From the NCBI GenBank assembly GCA_020055645.1, contig CM034547.1, forward strand, positions 13,982,513 to 14,046,512: a stretch of DNA of 64,000 bases. Reading direction: 5' to 3'. The stretch's first letter is position 1. The number at the start of each line of letters is the position of its first letter. Origin of the DNA: Tomocerus qinae. Taxonomy: Eukaryota; Arthropoda; Collembola; Entomobryomorpha; Tomoceridae. Of this stretch, positions 13,201-25,836 are shown piece by piece. Under the pieces are notes generated by a model that was given only the letters and a program-made list of their open reading frames with translations, made no database searches and had not been told where the DNA came from. Position numbers and translations under genes: made by a program.

Positions 13201-16200
13201 ACTGCGAGAACAAGGAGTAGATATATTTTATATTTATAAGGAGACAGTCCGTCGGGATGTCGGGAATTCATGAGAAATGTTTCAGCACTGTGTACTATGT
13301 AGATGTTTCACGGAGACTTGAATTCAAGTTTGCCTTGGCCTTATCCTTACTCATCATGTCCGTGTACGTTGACTTAACCTTTTTTGGTGAATAGCTAAGA
13401 TCCAAATCTTTATATAAAATCGTTGTAGATTCGTGATAATAAAAATATAGATTGAAGTAGATGTTTCCTTATGTAGATTCTTGTAGGCATTGTAAATATT
13501 ATATATATATTCATTATTGCCAGCGTTATTGTATGATAGGAAGCTAAGAAAGTTAAAATATGGAATATATTTTAAAAGTAAGCAGCTACACTTAGGTAAT
13601 TTGATTTAGTTAGAGTGTAGTACACTAACATGGAGCTAGAAAATGTAATTGATGTGAGTGAGGGTTTGTGTAATGTAACTTGTAGGGAAATACTAAGTCG
13701 AGTTTCCGAGTATCTGTTTCTTCTTCTGTGAAGGCAGCTCCCAGTTACCTAAAATATTTTGAATCTGTAGGTTTTTGGTGTGTGGAAGGTTAGATAGAGG
13801 AGTGTGGTGGAAGCTCATCCCTGTTAAGGATATCATTTTGTTCGTTATGCTTGTTACGCTTACGCTATGCTGTTGTGGGAAAGTGAACTGCGCGTAGCTC
13901 AAGTTAGCATGGCGTGGCCCTAGGCTTCCGTTCCGACTGACTTGGTCTCCTCTTCGGCTCAGCTCCTCCGTCCCTCCATTCTACTTTAGTCAATACTTTA
14001 CTACTTTTACTACGAGTTTACTACCATCATCATAGCAGCAGCCAACGAAAAGAACTCTACTCACTCTACTCAACTTGACTTGGATTCGTATCAGATCAGG
14101 TGCATCACTCAAGTCAAGTGAAGGAAAGAAAGAAAAGCTTTCTCCATGATCCGACAACTATGGCATTTCGTTTATCTCCCATTCCGCTGATCCCCACTCA
14201 TAGAGATGCTGAGAAACGAGTCCAGTTACTACAGAAAAAAACAATATATACCTATATAGAATGTTGGAGACAATGCTTATTTCTCAGTCGTTTTTCTCAA
14301 ACTTTGGCGTATACTTGTACATATAATAATGCCATTCTTCTGGACTTACTGCTAGTATTTCCACAAAGCTATGTTTAGTAGGATATTTTTGGTAGTTATT
14401 TTCGCAATGAACTATTAAGTCCTTTTGTTTAGTACTTGTTCGTTTAACAATGCCTATACTAGAATAAGTACCTAGTTGCGTAATCATTACACAATATTTT
14501 TCTCACTATCTCAATTAAACAGTGGGATTTTTCTCGCAGGAGGTGTCTTGTGATTGGATAGTAAAGTAGAATTTACGTTTATTGGTGGTAAATACTTTTT
14601 CGACTGCTCGTAAAATAGACTACTACATTTAGGCTGTTGTGAGGTTTTCTACTTTTATTTTATGATTGGTTGGAATTGGAATTAACAGAGAGGATACCGT
14701 TAAGTACAGAACACAGCGATAAACGAACATGATCTTTCAAAATAAAGAGGATTATACTATATGATAGCTTTTACTGGTAACAGGCTGAGCTATTTAGTTT
14801 TGGCTGATGAGATAGGACAATAGAAGATAACAATAAAAAGCCTAGAATCTCTTTATGTAAGACAGCCTGGGCAAAGCTGCAAAATGTTTGTTTCGCAGTT
14901 TTTGATTATTTAAATTGGCGCAGCATCTTCATCTTCCAGATTACCAGCTTTTTAAGCCACCATCTGGGAATAATGTAATTTAACATTCATACAATATCAA
15001 CCGATTCATTGATTCATAATATTATATTACATAATTAATGATGGTTAGAAAATTTGGAATTTTTTATGGAGAAATGTTTTTCAGTTGAACATCGCTTGGT
15101 TTCGTTTGTCAAAAGTGCTGATGTTGTCATTTTCAGGAGATTTCTAGAGTTTCTCTTTCTTTTCTCGCTCGATATATCTTTTGAATCGATTTTATTGGAC
15201 AAGGGGAGAAAAAGTTCTGAGAAAGTAATTTACCCTAGGTAGAGGGTGTTACAAAACGCACGTTTTCACTATTGGGCAAAGAATAAGGGAAAATATGAGG
15301 GAGAATAAGCTTGATATTGTGTATTTTCATAAGCATCTATACTATTAATTGGAAGAAGGAATGAGGATGAGACAAGTGTTTAATCAACATTATTTTTTTT
15401 TGTTACAGAACAGTCTGTCAGAAACGAAATAATGCATCAGCTACCACAGATTGCTCTATTCTGCCATGAAGCGGGTCCTCGACTGGATTTTGTTGTGCCT
15501 CAGCATGTTCTTCCCCACATTGTACAATCTCTTAATGATAAATTCACACAGGTAAAGTGAGTCTATATATAATTCGTAATTAATTAAATTTTTTTGAAGA
15601 TTTTCTGTGGTGAAAGTTGTTTTTGCAATAATCAAACATGGTCGGCAGAGTTAAGAAAGTAAAAGTTAATACGTAGGTATTACAATTTTCTCTCGTACTC
15701 AAGTGGATTAATAGGGTACTTTTTAGTAGATTAGTATACTACTTCGTTATGTTTCATTCTCCGAATAGTGACTAACTATATAGTTCATTGGAAAACGATA
15801 TGATTTCATGTATTTAACCGTATTTTAGTTGTATACGGTTCATTGGAAAGTAGTATGATTTCATATAAGTATGTACATACTATAGTAGCTATAGTTCATT
15901 GGAAAGCACTATGATTTCATTTATTTCTATTTACTCACCTGCATTGCAGTGTGATAGGCATATACTATGTACTCAACTGGGTTGGAAAGAATTGTAAATT
16001 GGTAATTACCTATCTTTGATACATGATTGACATACGCATAATGGTATTCTTATACACACTAGGTTTGGTTGAAATACATTATAAATGAATGGGTGGGTTG
16101 TGTGGTAAGTTGTTGGGTAAGGCACGAACAAACTATGCATGTAAAAAGAGTTGCGATTAGAAAGTGGGCAGTTCTCATTTCTGATTCCATCGTATTGTTT

Positions 16201-19200
16201 TCCGACGTATTTACTACTACGGAGTACGGAGTGTTTGTAGTTTGGCGAGTGGCTTTCTACTTTCATTCCGTTCAGGATTCGATGACAGTCAATGAAATTA
16301 CCATACGTGAGAGTGAAAGTTTAAAAGAAAATATCACAATGGATTCGTAAGTGGATATATGTGTAGGAAGTGGACGTAGGTATAGAAGTAGGTAGATACT
16401 CCTACATTAATTGCGGTGAAAGTCATCATGTATAATTTGTGGCTATGTAATTCAAATTAAGCTAGAGAATTAATTGGAAGTTAGTGTGTTTTAATAAATC
16501 TCTAGTACTCTAGTCTCTAGTCAATTCAGTTGTGTATAGTTTCATTGCATTCATTCATCAAGCTGCGGATCGATATAACCTGACGAAGTGAGTGGCTGGC
16601 TGGTATTCAGAGGGAACGGAAGGAGCAAGTGAGGCAGTTGTTGTAGTCAACCCACAATCAAGTTAGAATTAGGTTCGTGCTAGTCACTCAAACAGGAACT
16701 CATGAATATGACTCATCATTCTTAAAGCATGAGGTTCCAGCTGAATCTAACAATAAGAAGCCACCATCATTTTATACTGTAATAGGAAAGTCAGAAATAT
16801 TCCTTTCAATTCTCAAAATAGTGAGTTGTGGAATATCTAAGCAGGTTTGGTTTATAGTGCAGCATGTGAAGAATTGTTGTAATACAATATGCATGATTGC
16901 ATGACTAAAATTGATTGAGCTTAGTTTCCGAGAAAAATGCAGGAGAAAGCAAACTGACAGTCAGTGGTGGATTAGCTCATAATATTATACATAGTGCAAG
17001 TGTAGCCTGGTCCTTGTTCTGTAATGCAATCTTAGTTCTACAACTGGATTGGTAAATAGCCTCACATTGTGACAGTACCGTACAATAGTAGTGCATTGTA
17101 AACAAAGTCAATTGTATACAATTTTAAAAGGAACTTCAATTGCATATTGCATTTAAGTTTATTCGATTTTTACTATTTTTGCTTAAAATAGGCATAGGTC
17201 ATACATGAGACAGAATAATATCATTTACTTTACATCAACTTAACTTACAACTTCGTGAAAACCAAGTACGCATTTTTTCTAGCTGCCAGTAGTATTTTTT
17301 GTCACCTATTTAATGAGTTTTAAAATGAACCTGGTAGCCCACTACTTACCACGAAATGTTTATGTTGATGACAATTTTCAGAAATCCACATTGCCTTGTT
17401 ATACATTGCAATTTAAGTTAATTTTCACCTTACTATGCTGCTGTAAGCCAACATGTTACATGGTAGTGCTAAAACATGCTTTGGTACGATTACTTAGTTC
17501 CATGATGGGTAATGCACATTGTAATCAATATAAGAGGTTACATTTATACATGACCTATTGCCTACATTACTTAAAATGTCGGGGCAGTCACCCACACCCA
17601 CCGTGTGTACATGTATGTTGTTTATCCCACTTAGTCATTGACGATTGGTAATGGTAACTTAACTGGATTGTTTTTTTAGGTACGAAAGACAAGTCAGGCT
17701 TGTTTATTGATGCTGTTGGAAAAAGGAATAGTAGCTCCGAGTCAAGTGGAAGAACACATCTGCCCGGTGATCCTAGAATTCACAGAATCAAGTGATGACT
17801 ATCGAACAGAAATCGTCAGTGTAAGTGACATTTATTTTATTTATTGTGCTAACTGTTTAGAGTTTCTGTTCGCATATTTTGTGGTCTTTTCATCCGTTAG
17901 GTAGGATTTGCTACGTTTCAGCAGTTTGCAGTCGTTAATTACTTATAATTCTTATCGACTAATTAAATAACAACAGTTACGACATTCATATATTTTAGTA
18001 TTTCTCTTTCATTCAAATGTTTCATCCGATCTATCTGTTCATGAATTGTATAATCATTACAAGATAAGAAGTATTGAGGTATTATGGCATTCTATGTTGT
18101 AATATGGTGAACATACTGTTGGATTAGAGTTATAACAGAAGAGAGTATAAGTAGTTTTATATAGTGATGATAGCATCGACGTATATCTTTTTCTTCTCAT
18201 TTAGAGCTGTAGTGACAATAGTACTTACGGTAGTATCGGTTACACACTATTCAGCTACACAGACAACTCACTTCACTCATTCACTGTATCATGAGTGCAG
18301 TGCAATGATGTGAATCCTTGCCGTGAAGTTACCATTTGGGGTTTGAATTGGATCAGATATCTTGACTAGAACGTGCTGTTGCTGAATGAGAAACATATTT
18401 ACATAATGTTGCATCACAGACGCAGCATCCTGGCTGGAGTGTGTAAAGCATATGATATATTAAAGTACACAATAGAAATGGGAGTCGTGGGATTTAGTCA
18501 ACTACGTGAGTTGTTTGGTGGAATAGTGGCTTATGAAAAAGACGGGAGTACTAGTGTGAGTGTTGTGGCAATACGATACGATGTAAATGTAACACTGAGA
18601 AGGAAGAAGTTTTAGAAGATATTGTACTTTGTGTAGACATTGGACGTTAATACTCCGCTTCGTCAGTACAGTGCAGTTCTCAGCAAGTACCCTCGCATCA
18701 TAACTCATGTAGTACAATAAATAAATACATATGTTCATGAATTTGTCGTAACGTCCTAGTCGTTAAAATGTCTACCTACTACAACTATTTGGAATACCTA
18801 AGTGTATAGAAATGAATGACTATTTTAAACTTATAACTTGCTAACCAAACTCTTATCTCTATGTAAGTTGGTATGTAGACAAGCATTTCTACCTACGAGT
18901 CCTGGTATTTGTGTTTCTGTTTGTTTCATTTCATTTACATATGGTCAACTTCTGTTAAAGATTATTTTGTAGTCTCATTCTGGTTTGCTTGTCATCTCAG
19001 ATGGAATATTTTGTAAGCAGGGACGGGAATAGGTAAATATGGACCGACGAGACAGGTATTTGCATTTTACATAGCAATAGTTGAAGTATCAGTGCTTACT
19101 GGCTTGTAGCTGGACTTGTTGGTAGACAAATATGTATCTATTGTTAAACATCAGCCTGTTATGCAAGTAGACGTAGTGCAATAATGCAATTGGTAGTATG

Positions 19201-22200
19201 TAATTTAATGCAGAAAGAAAGAAGAAAACTTTAGGGGCTAGACAGATGCTTCAATAAAATAGTTGATGAGATGAGACAATTCAAAGGGTGGAAATAATGA
19301 TATTTGAGATATTGATGGGTATGGAGAATAATAATAGATCGTTTATGCATTTATTGCTTTTTTCAGTTCATTTGTCCTTCTCTCCTATTACATAATACTA
19401 GTGTCTTCTGTCTTGATATATGAAGTTATGGGATGTCACGGGAAGTATTTCATACTTCCGCTCTCTCGTGAAAGTAGATACTTATGGCATTTGTGTAGTG
19501 TAATGTTTAGCTTGCTTTGCTATGTGTTAGTGCTAGATGACAAATTGTATTGTAGGCCCACCTATATAATACAAAATAAAATTATACAAGGATCCCATTG
19601 TATGAGCTGTTCTATTACCTTATTATCCTATGTAATGTCAAGTCTACCCCGGTACAATACCAAAATGCAATGTTCGTAGCAACAGCACATAGATAAAAAT
19701 GTTTAGTTACCACTACGAGTCTACAGAAAAAGGGAAGTTGGATTTGAATGTGTAGTATTTGGAAAGAAGCCAAAGAATGAGCTTTGCAATGCAAAATGCA
19801 AACGTTAGGATTGTTGGGTATACTCAGAGATAGCTAGAAGGAATGGCACGAGCCAGTCATTTCTATTCAAAAGTGACAATTGGATTTTGACGTTATAGAC
19901 GACAGCTTTTACAAATATGGTAATGCTATTTGATTTCTTAACATACCAGGTCATTTTTATAATGCTTATATACATTCTCCATGTGCTCTGTTGTTGCCCT
20001 TCGGCCATTATATGCATGAAAAGGCATCAGCCACCACCACCGGAAACGACAAAACCGGATGGATTCATAAGTTCTTCCAAAAATGCCCCTCTTAATTTTT
20101 CATGGTAACATCTGCACTGATTGCAATTGACTTCCGGTTGTCTAGAGATCTTTAGAGTGACTACACACTTATGAATTACAGTCCTAAGTATTTGATTGAT
20201 GGCAGAGAAGTTGTGATGAGTTAAAAACTCACCAGAACAATGTTAGCCGAATTTTTTGGTTGATTACATACCACATCTATTAGGGGAAATGATATTGTAT
20301 TATAAATCGTGGAATATCTTGAAAACATGATCAGTTGTAGGGCTTTTTTCATAGTTTTAGATAAATAATTATAGTTATATATTGGGATACTGATTTTGGT
20401 CTTGAGAGTTACAATTTCTACTACTACAAATATGAAAAAGCAAGCATTAAATCCGAAGACATACAAAATGATCCTCAAACTTCAAGTTTCTTCAATGAAT
20501 GATGGTAGAAGGCTGAAAGACATGGGTAGTGAGATGCTGAATGGCTTGATCATCTCACTACCTTGTCTTTCACGCTTTACGCCTAACTTCTCTTCCAATA
20601 GAATTCAGATGTAGTATACAACCGTGAGAGTAGCAGCCTATCATTTAAATCATTACTATACAGACTTGTTGGACGTTGGACGAAATTTCAATTTTTCACC
20701 ATTCGACATGTCGACAATCGGCATCAACAGAAGAGCTTTTTAGATTAAATTTCAATTGCTTGATCCTGTAGCGGTATGGATGATAGTGATACCATATTTT
20801 AATACTGTACGTGTGTTGTGTAACTTTTAACTCTTCCATCAATAATTTTTGTCAATTAAAAAGTCGTTCTGGTAGGTGACCATTATTACGTTGAAAAAAT
20901 TGTAGACCTAAGTATAGCTAGACACTATAGGTTGATGAAACGGAGAAGAACTTTCCTTAAGGTCGTCAAATTGGCTGGGAAATGTTTTAAACTCTGCATA
21001 TCACAGCCACCTTTGATGAGCTTTAAGCTAAGTCGGGACTTCTAATATAACATGAAGATGTAATTATCAAGACATGCAAACTACAAGCTGAAGGACGATG
21101 GATCTGAAGTTGAGCCATGTGTTGCTGCAATCATTGTCTGATGAAGAATGGGTGGAGCGTGTCACGTCAAATTGACTGTGGTGTGTCGTTTTTTTATTTC
21201 ATATCACAGCCATATTTGACGAGTTCCGATTCCCCCTTAATTTCGACAAGACAACAACGACTACTTCCTTCTGGATGTCAACAAGGTGAAGACTCTATAC
21301 ATAACCTATTTTAGAAGTTATTCTGTACGCGATTAGTATTATAAACGAGGAAGTAATCTAAGTGCTTGTTATGTGACTTTAGTACATAAAACAAGGTTTT
21401 ACGAGTTTAAATTTTGTTCAGACTACAATTGGTAGTAAATTGTGAAGATGAGGATAGCGCAATTAAACATTAATTAGTGTTGTGTTAATGTGTCTTGTTG
21501 AATGTATAATAGTAATGTTAATTATGTGTGTAGTACGCGGTGTATAAGTTGTAAGTGTAATGTAAGTCCAGCCCAGTCATTTAGCCTGTAAGTAAAAGAG
21601 AGCGAGGAAGATGTGTTCATGGTGGCTTGGCTGATAGTAAAATAAAAATGGATAAGCGAGCTTTAGCCTTGGTAAGCTGTTTGGTGCCATTTGGGTTTGG
21701 CTTGGTTTGGGTGTGTGTGGGTCGCGGACAGTGCTCCTGCTACCGGGGTAGAGACGACCGACGCGAGTGAGTGTTCTGTAGTGTGTGATGTGAGGTTAGT
21801 GATGTAATGAAAAGTAGTAAGTTTGAAGATGAGATGGAGATGGACCAAGACTACTAGCGCAGGAGTATGTACAATGGACTTCTAGCCATCGCACATGCAT
21901 TCTTTGCTATGATTATATGACTGAGCCGATGCACATACACAGGAGGGTTATATAGAGCAGTTGAATTCACTCACAATCTCCAGTTTCAGTTCAATTGAGG
22001 GAATGCGAAACATACATATAGGAGGAGCTTTAGCAGACGTCTGAGTTGACGACGATAAAAAGGCGAGGAGCCAGAAAGGAATCAATAAATAAATGCCAAG
22101 CAAGAAAGTATAAGATGTATTCGCGAGGTCTGCTGTAGTACTCGTCGTAGTAAAGTCAGTACAAGTACATAGTAAGTGAATAGTAGTAGTGCAGAGAGGA

Positions 22201-25200
22201 GAAAATAAATGTATTTATTTATACCCTTTTTGTACATAGTAATGTATGTATGTATTGTGTATAATAAGGAATGAATAGTTGTACAAAAGTAGTAATAGAA
22301 TAAGGACATAGTTTTATGCATAAATCCCTATATCTTGCTTCTGAACTTTATCTGTATACAGATGTACAACCGACACGACCATTCACTACTACTACCATTA
22401 TAGCATCTCTTTTCTATATATATCTCAAGTATACTGTTACAGTCTTCTGCGAAAATAATATCATTTTACCATCTAATGATATTTGCAGCCGTGAAGGAAT
22501 TGTAATCGTAGAACTAAATTGCATGAATATATTTTTAGAAGCTCCCCACTAGAAGCATTAATACCTGTGAAGACACTTGATTGTAGTTAATTATCTGGAA
22601 TGCTGCTGTGCTGGACATCTTGGTGTAGGGGTTAATAGGTAGAAATTACGTAATCCAAACAATACGATATTTTATTTTGTTGTACTCAGCTTTTTATCTG
22701 TATGTTACCATTTGGTACTGAAATTACATTGTAATTTTCTAGTAGTAGAGCATTCTGAGAAGATTGGTTTGTAGTTTCATAGTTTTGTTTTTATGCAATC
22801 GATAGTTAGGTATTGTGATGTCTATTGTATTTATCCGTTAGTAAAAATAGTAACGGTCCCCTTTCGATCATTACTGTAATGAGTAATGATAGTAATGAAC
22901 CAAAGACTCAGAAATTGTAATGCAGGTGGTGAGTATATGGCAAGTTGAGCACTTTCCTACATCCTTTTCAGAACTTGGGTATTGGATTTTCTTCTGCTGA
23001 CAAAGCGATGCATCATTCTTGGTTTGTTGCTATTCCCTGTTTTACTATCGGTTGTTAGCAGCTTTCATCGAAGATGTGAGCAATTTTGTTTACTACAGGA
23101 CAAATAGGTAGTCTTTGACTCATTTCTCCCTTCTTGTTCCTCCCGGAAATTAAATTATATCATCTCCTATCTAAAACATCGGCCCAGAATGATTTTAGTG
23201 CTTGCAAGTGTCTGTTGAAGTGAAACGTGTTATTAGTGGAATTTACTATACTACAGCTTTGAATGGTGTATATTCTAATTTGAAATTAATGAAAATGAAA
23301 GTTGAGGAGTGGGATGTTTGTAGGAAGTATAGGTAGATACTCTATTTGATTTTGATACTCAGCAGTTTTTAAATACAAACGTCGGTTACAAAAGCAGGAA
23401 GTGTAGAATAATTCAATTTCAATACTCTGGCAGCTGCACTCAGTATTGGAAACAGTAAAGTGAGGAAATAAGATGTACCTAAATGTACTTTATAGGGTTC
23501 TCTTTATGATTGGTAATTTGTATCCATAATGCAAGTGCCTGTCAAAAGGGAAAGTAAAGGAGAAAGGTTCTTAGGGTTAAACACAAAGTAAGTATTTCAA
23601 TATTTGGCGGAAGTCATAACAATTCCTCTAGCATCAGTCTATATTATATTACTTATGCTCAATTCACTGGTTATTAGATGAAATTTAACAAAATCTAAGA
23701 AACAATGTTTCTACGATGGGCAGCCATGTTGTTTTGGCGTTTCAGTAATGTACTAGTAATGGAGTAATGGCAGAAATTGTTGTTGGTTCTAGCTTATAAG
23801 TGAGATAATACCATCAATGAAGTTTTAAAAGCATTTGTATTGTCTGTGACTAGATTCTAGTAATTACTATTAGTTTATTAGTTACTTATTATTTACTAAT
23901 AATTATTATATAGTTTCATCTCTTACGTCTTCCTGTATCAGAAGCATAATAATGCCATTTTTGTGTACTTACACACAGAAAAGAGGGATAATTCATTTCA
24001 TCCACGATCATTTTAAGGATAACAGAAAAGGTCTAGCGGAAGTATTAATAAGTGATACTGTGTTTAAGCAAATTAACTTAATTTATGTTATCATTTACTA
24101 ATTGTGTAAGTGCATTGTAAAATTCAATGTGGTTGCTGTTTGTAATTGTAAGTGTGTATACCTGTAATTATGAGGTAATTATCAATAACACGTAATATTG
24201 AAGGGGTAAAATTGTAAAGTGTGCTTGTTGGCGTCCCTCTCAAAGTGGATGTGTGTATGTGAATAGTATCATATCACAGCCAGCTTTGATGAGCGATGAC
24301 TCAAGTTAAAGAACTCGCCGATACAGTCATTTTATTCTCTGTCCATGTGTGGTGAGTGTGTTATAAGTCATTTACGTTCTACTACATATTGATACATGTT
24401 GTTTTAGTTTGAATATAGTGTATCGGGTAGCCAATTTTGTAGAATAATGGAAGTTAAAGTATAATATAGATGGATAGCAACCAACAAGTGTATTTAGACT
24501 ACCTAACTAATGTTATTTGTATAAATAGAATATTATTCTTGGATATAAGTGCACAATTGTTAGTTAGTGTAAAGTATTTGGATCACTTGCAACGAGTTCG
24601 ATGTAATTTAGAGGAAAATGTTAAGATAGTATTTTGAATTGGTTAAAGAGTTAAATAGTAGTTAAATAGAGCGGTTGGACTTATGTGTAGTTGGGATAGA
24701 GTATGGGGTAAACGAAGCTTCATCAGACTTAGAAATAGTCAGGAAAATGGTTATTAGCAATATGTAATGCTATTCTTGTGACTAAGAATGTGATAGAAGA
24801 TAAGTGAAGTTGCTAAAAAGCATTGTAAAATGGGAGGGACTTGGCGATGGGATGACATCCTTATAGTAGTTAAGAGAGTTCAGTTCAGTTCACATCGTAG
24901 AAAGACTAGCTCACTGAACTGAAGTCAGCTCAGCGTCTATCAACTACATATTATACTTATACTACATTAATAGTAGTAGTATGACTGGTACTATTTACTA
25001 GTGATAGCTAGACCACGTTAGTAGACTAGTTACTCTACTACTATTGTGCATTACATTTTGTGCATCTCTATATAGTACTACTTAGTTGATTATCATTGAA
25101 CTCGTGCACTTACTACGCTATAGTTTATGTAGGTATGTAACGTAATGGTGTAGTAAGCTTTTAGTAGTGTTAAAAAACTGCATACTAGAAATAGTAGTGG

Positions 25201-25804
25201 TAGTAAAGAAGAGTGACTATATCTGTCGGTTCGGTATTCAGTATGTTTCGTATTGACGTTGTGGCAATAGTTATGTAGCGTTACATAATAAGGAGTATAT
25301 ATTTAGTTGATAGTAGAAATAATATTCTGTGAGTGTAAATAGTACAGGGTACGGATATAGACTTTGAACTAGTTAGTTGAGTAACATGTCCCGTGTGATG
25401 GCATAGCTTAGCATGACATAAGTACGATATGGCAATCATGGAGTGGAGGGAAGTATTCGGTCGGGCCCGGCACGGGTTAAGTTATGTTTTGTACAAGGAG
25501 GTGGATCACTCTCCGTTGGATCCTTTCAAGTTGGTTGGTTGGTATTTCTGGCAAGAGCTCATTCTGGCGCGTAGCGTTCTCAATTACCCGGTCCGAACCG
25601 AAAGATAAACATCATTAGCATTGCTCTTTTAAAAATTCTTTTCCTTCATGTGCTTAGTCCTCTCGATACACAGTCACATTCACACTCAACTATAATCTAG
25701 ACTTAAATATACGGAGTAATGTAATAAGTACCTTTCTTGGTACAGACTACTACTACAAGTGAACTGTAGCGAGCGAGAAGACATGGAAATAAGATGATTC
25801 TCTA

Positions 25805-25836
<32 letters not shown>

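Larger units (their letters stand above)
1353..15408 (+). other. Giant intron of PPP4R1 (14.1 kb), no gene recognised
   Basis: The donor GTAAGC follows 1352 and the acceptor TTACAG precedes 15409. I see no coding exon, recognisable transposon or known microRNA on either strand. The sequence is AT-rich, rich in GTA/TAC and TAG/CTA words, with short GA/CT microsatellites near 9449-9463 and 12841-12856. GC- and CpG-richer islands occur at about 9050-9480, 12230-12480 and 13890-14000. They could be internal promoters or unspliced alternative exons, but nothing proves this. Open frames up to about 98 codons have no recognised homology. Confidence 0.75.

Noticed and set aside
17092-17111. GTGCATTGTA word resembling the start of miR-33
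   Set aside because: Only the seed region matches. The rest of the mature sequence differs and no convincing pairing arm is present nearby.
17313-17651. 112-codon open frame in a PPP4R1 intron
   Set aside because: Cys/His/Leu-rich composition typical of translated AT-rich non-coding DNA, no recognised domain, and it ends just before a genuine splice acceptor.
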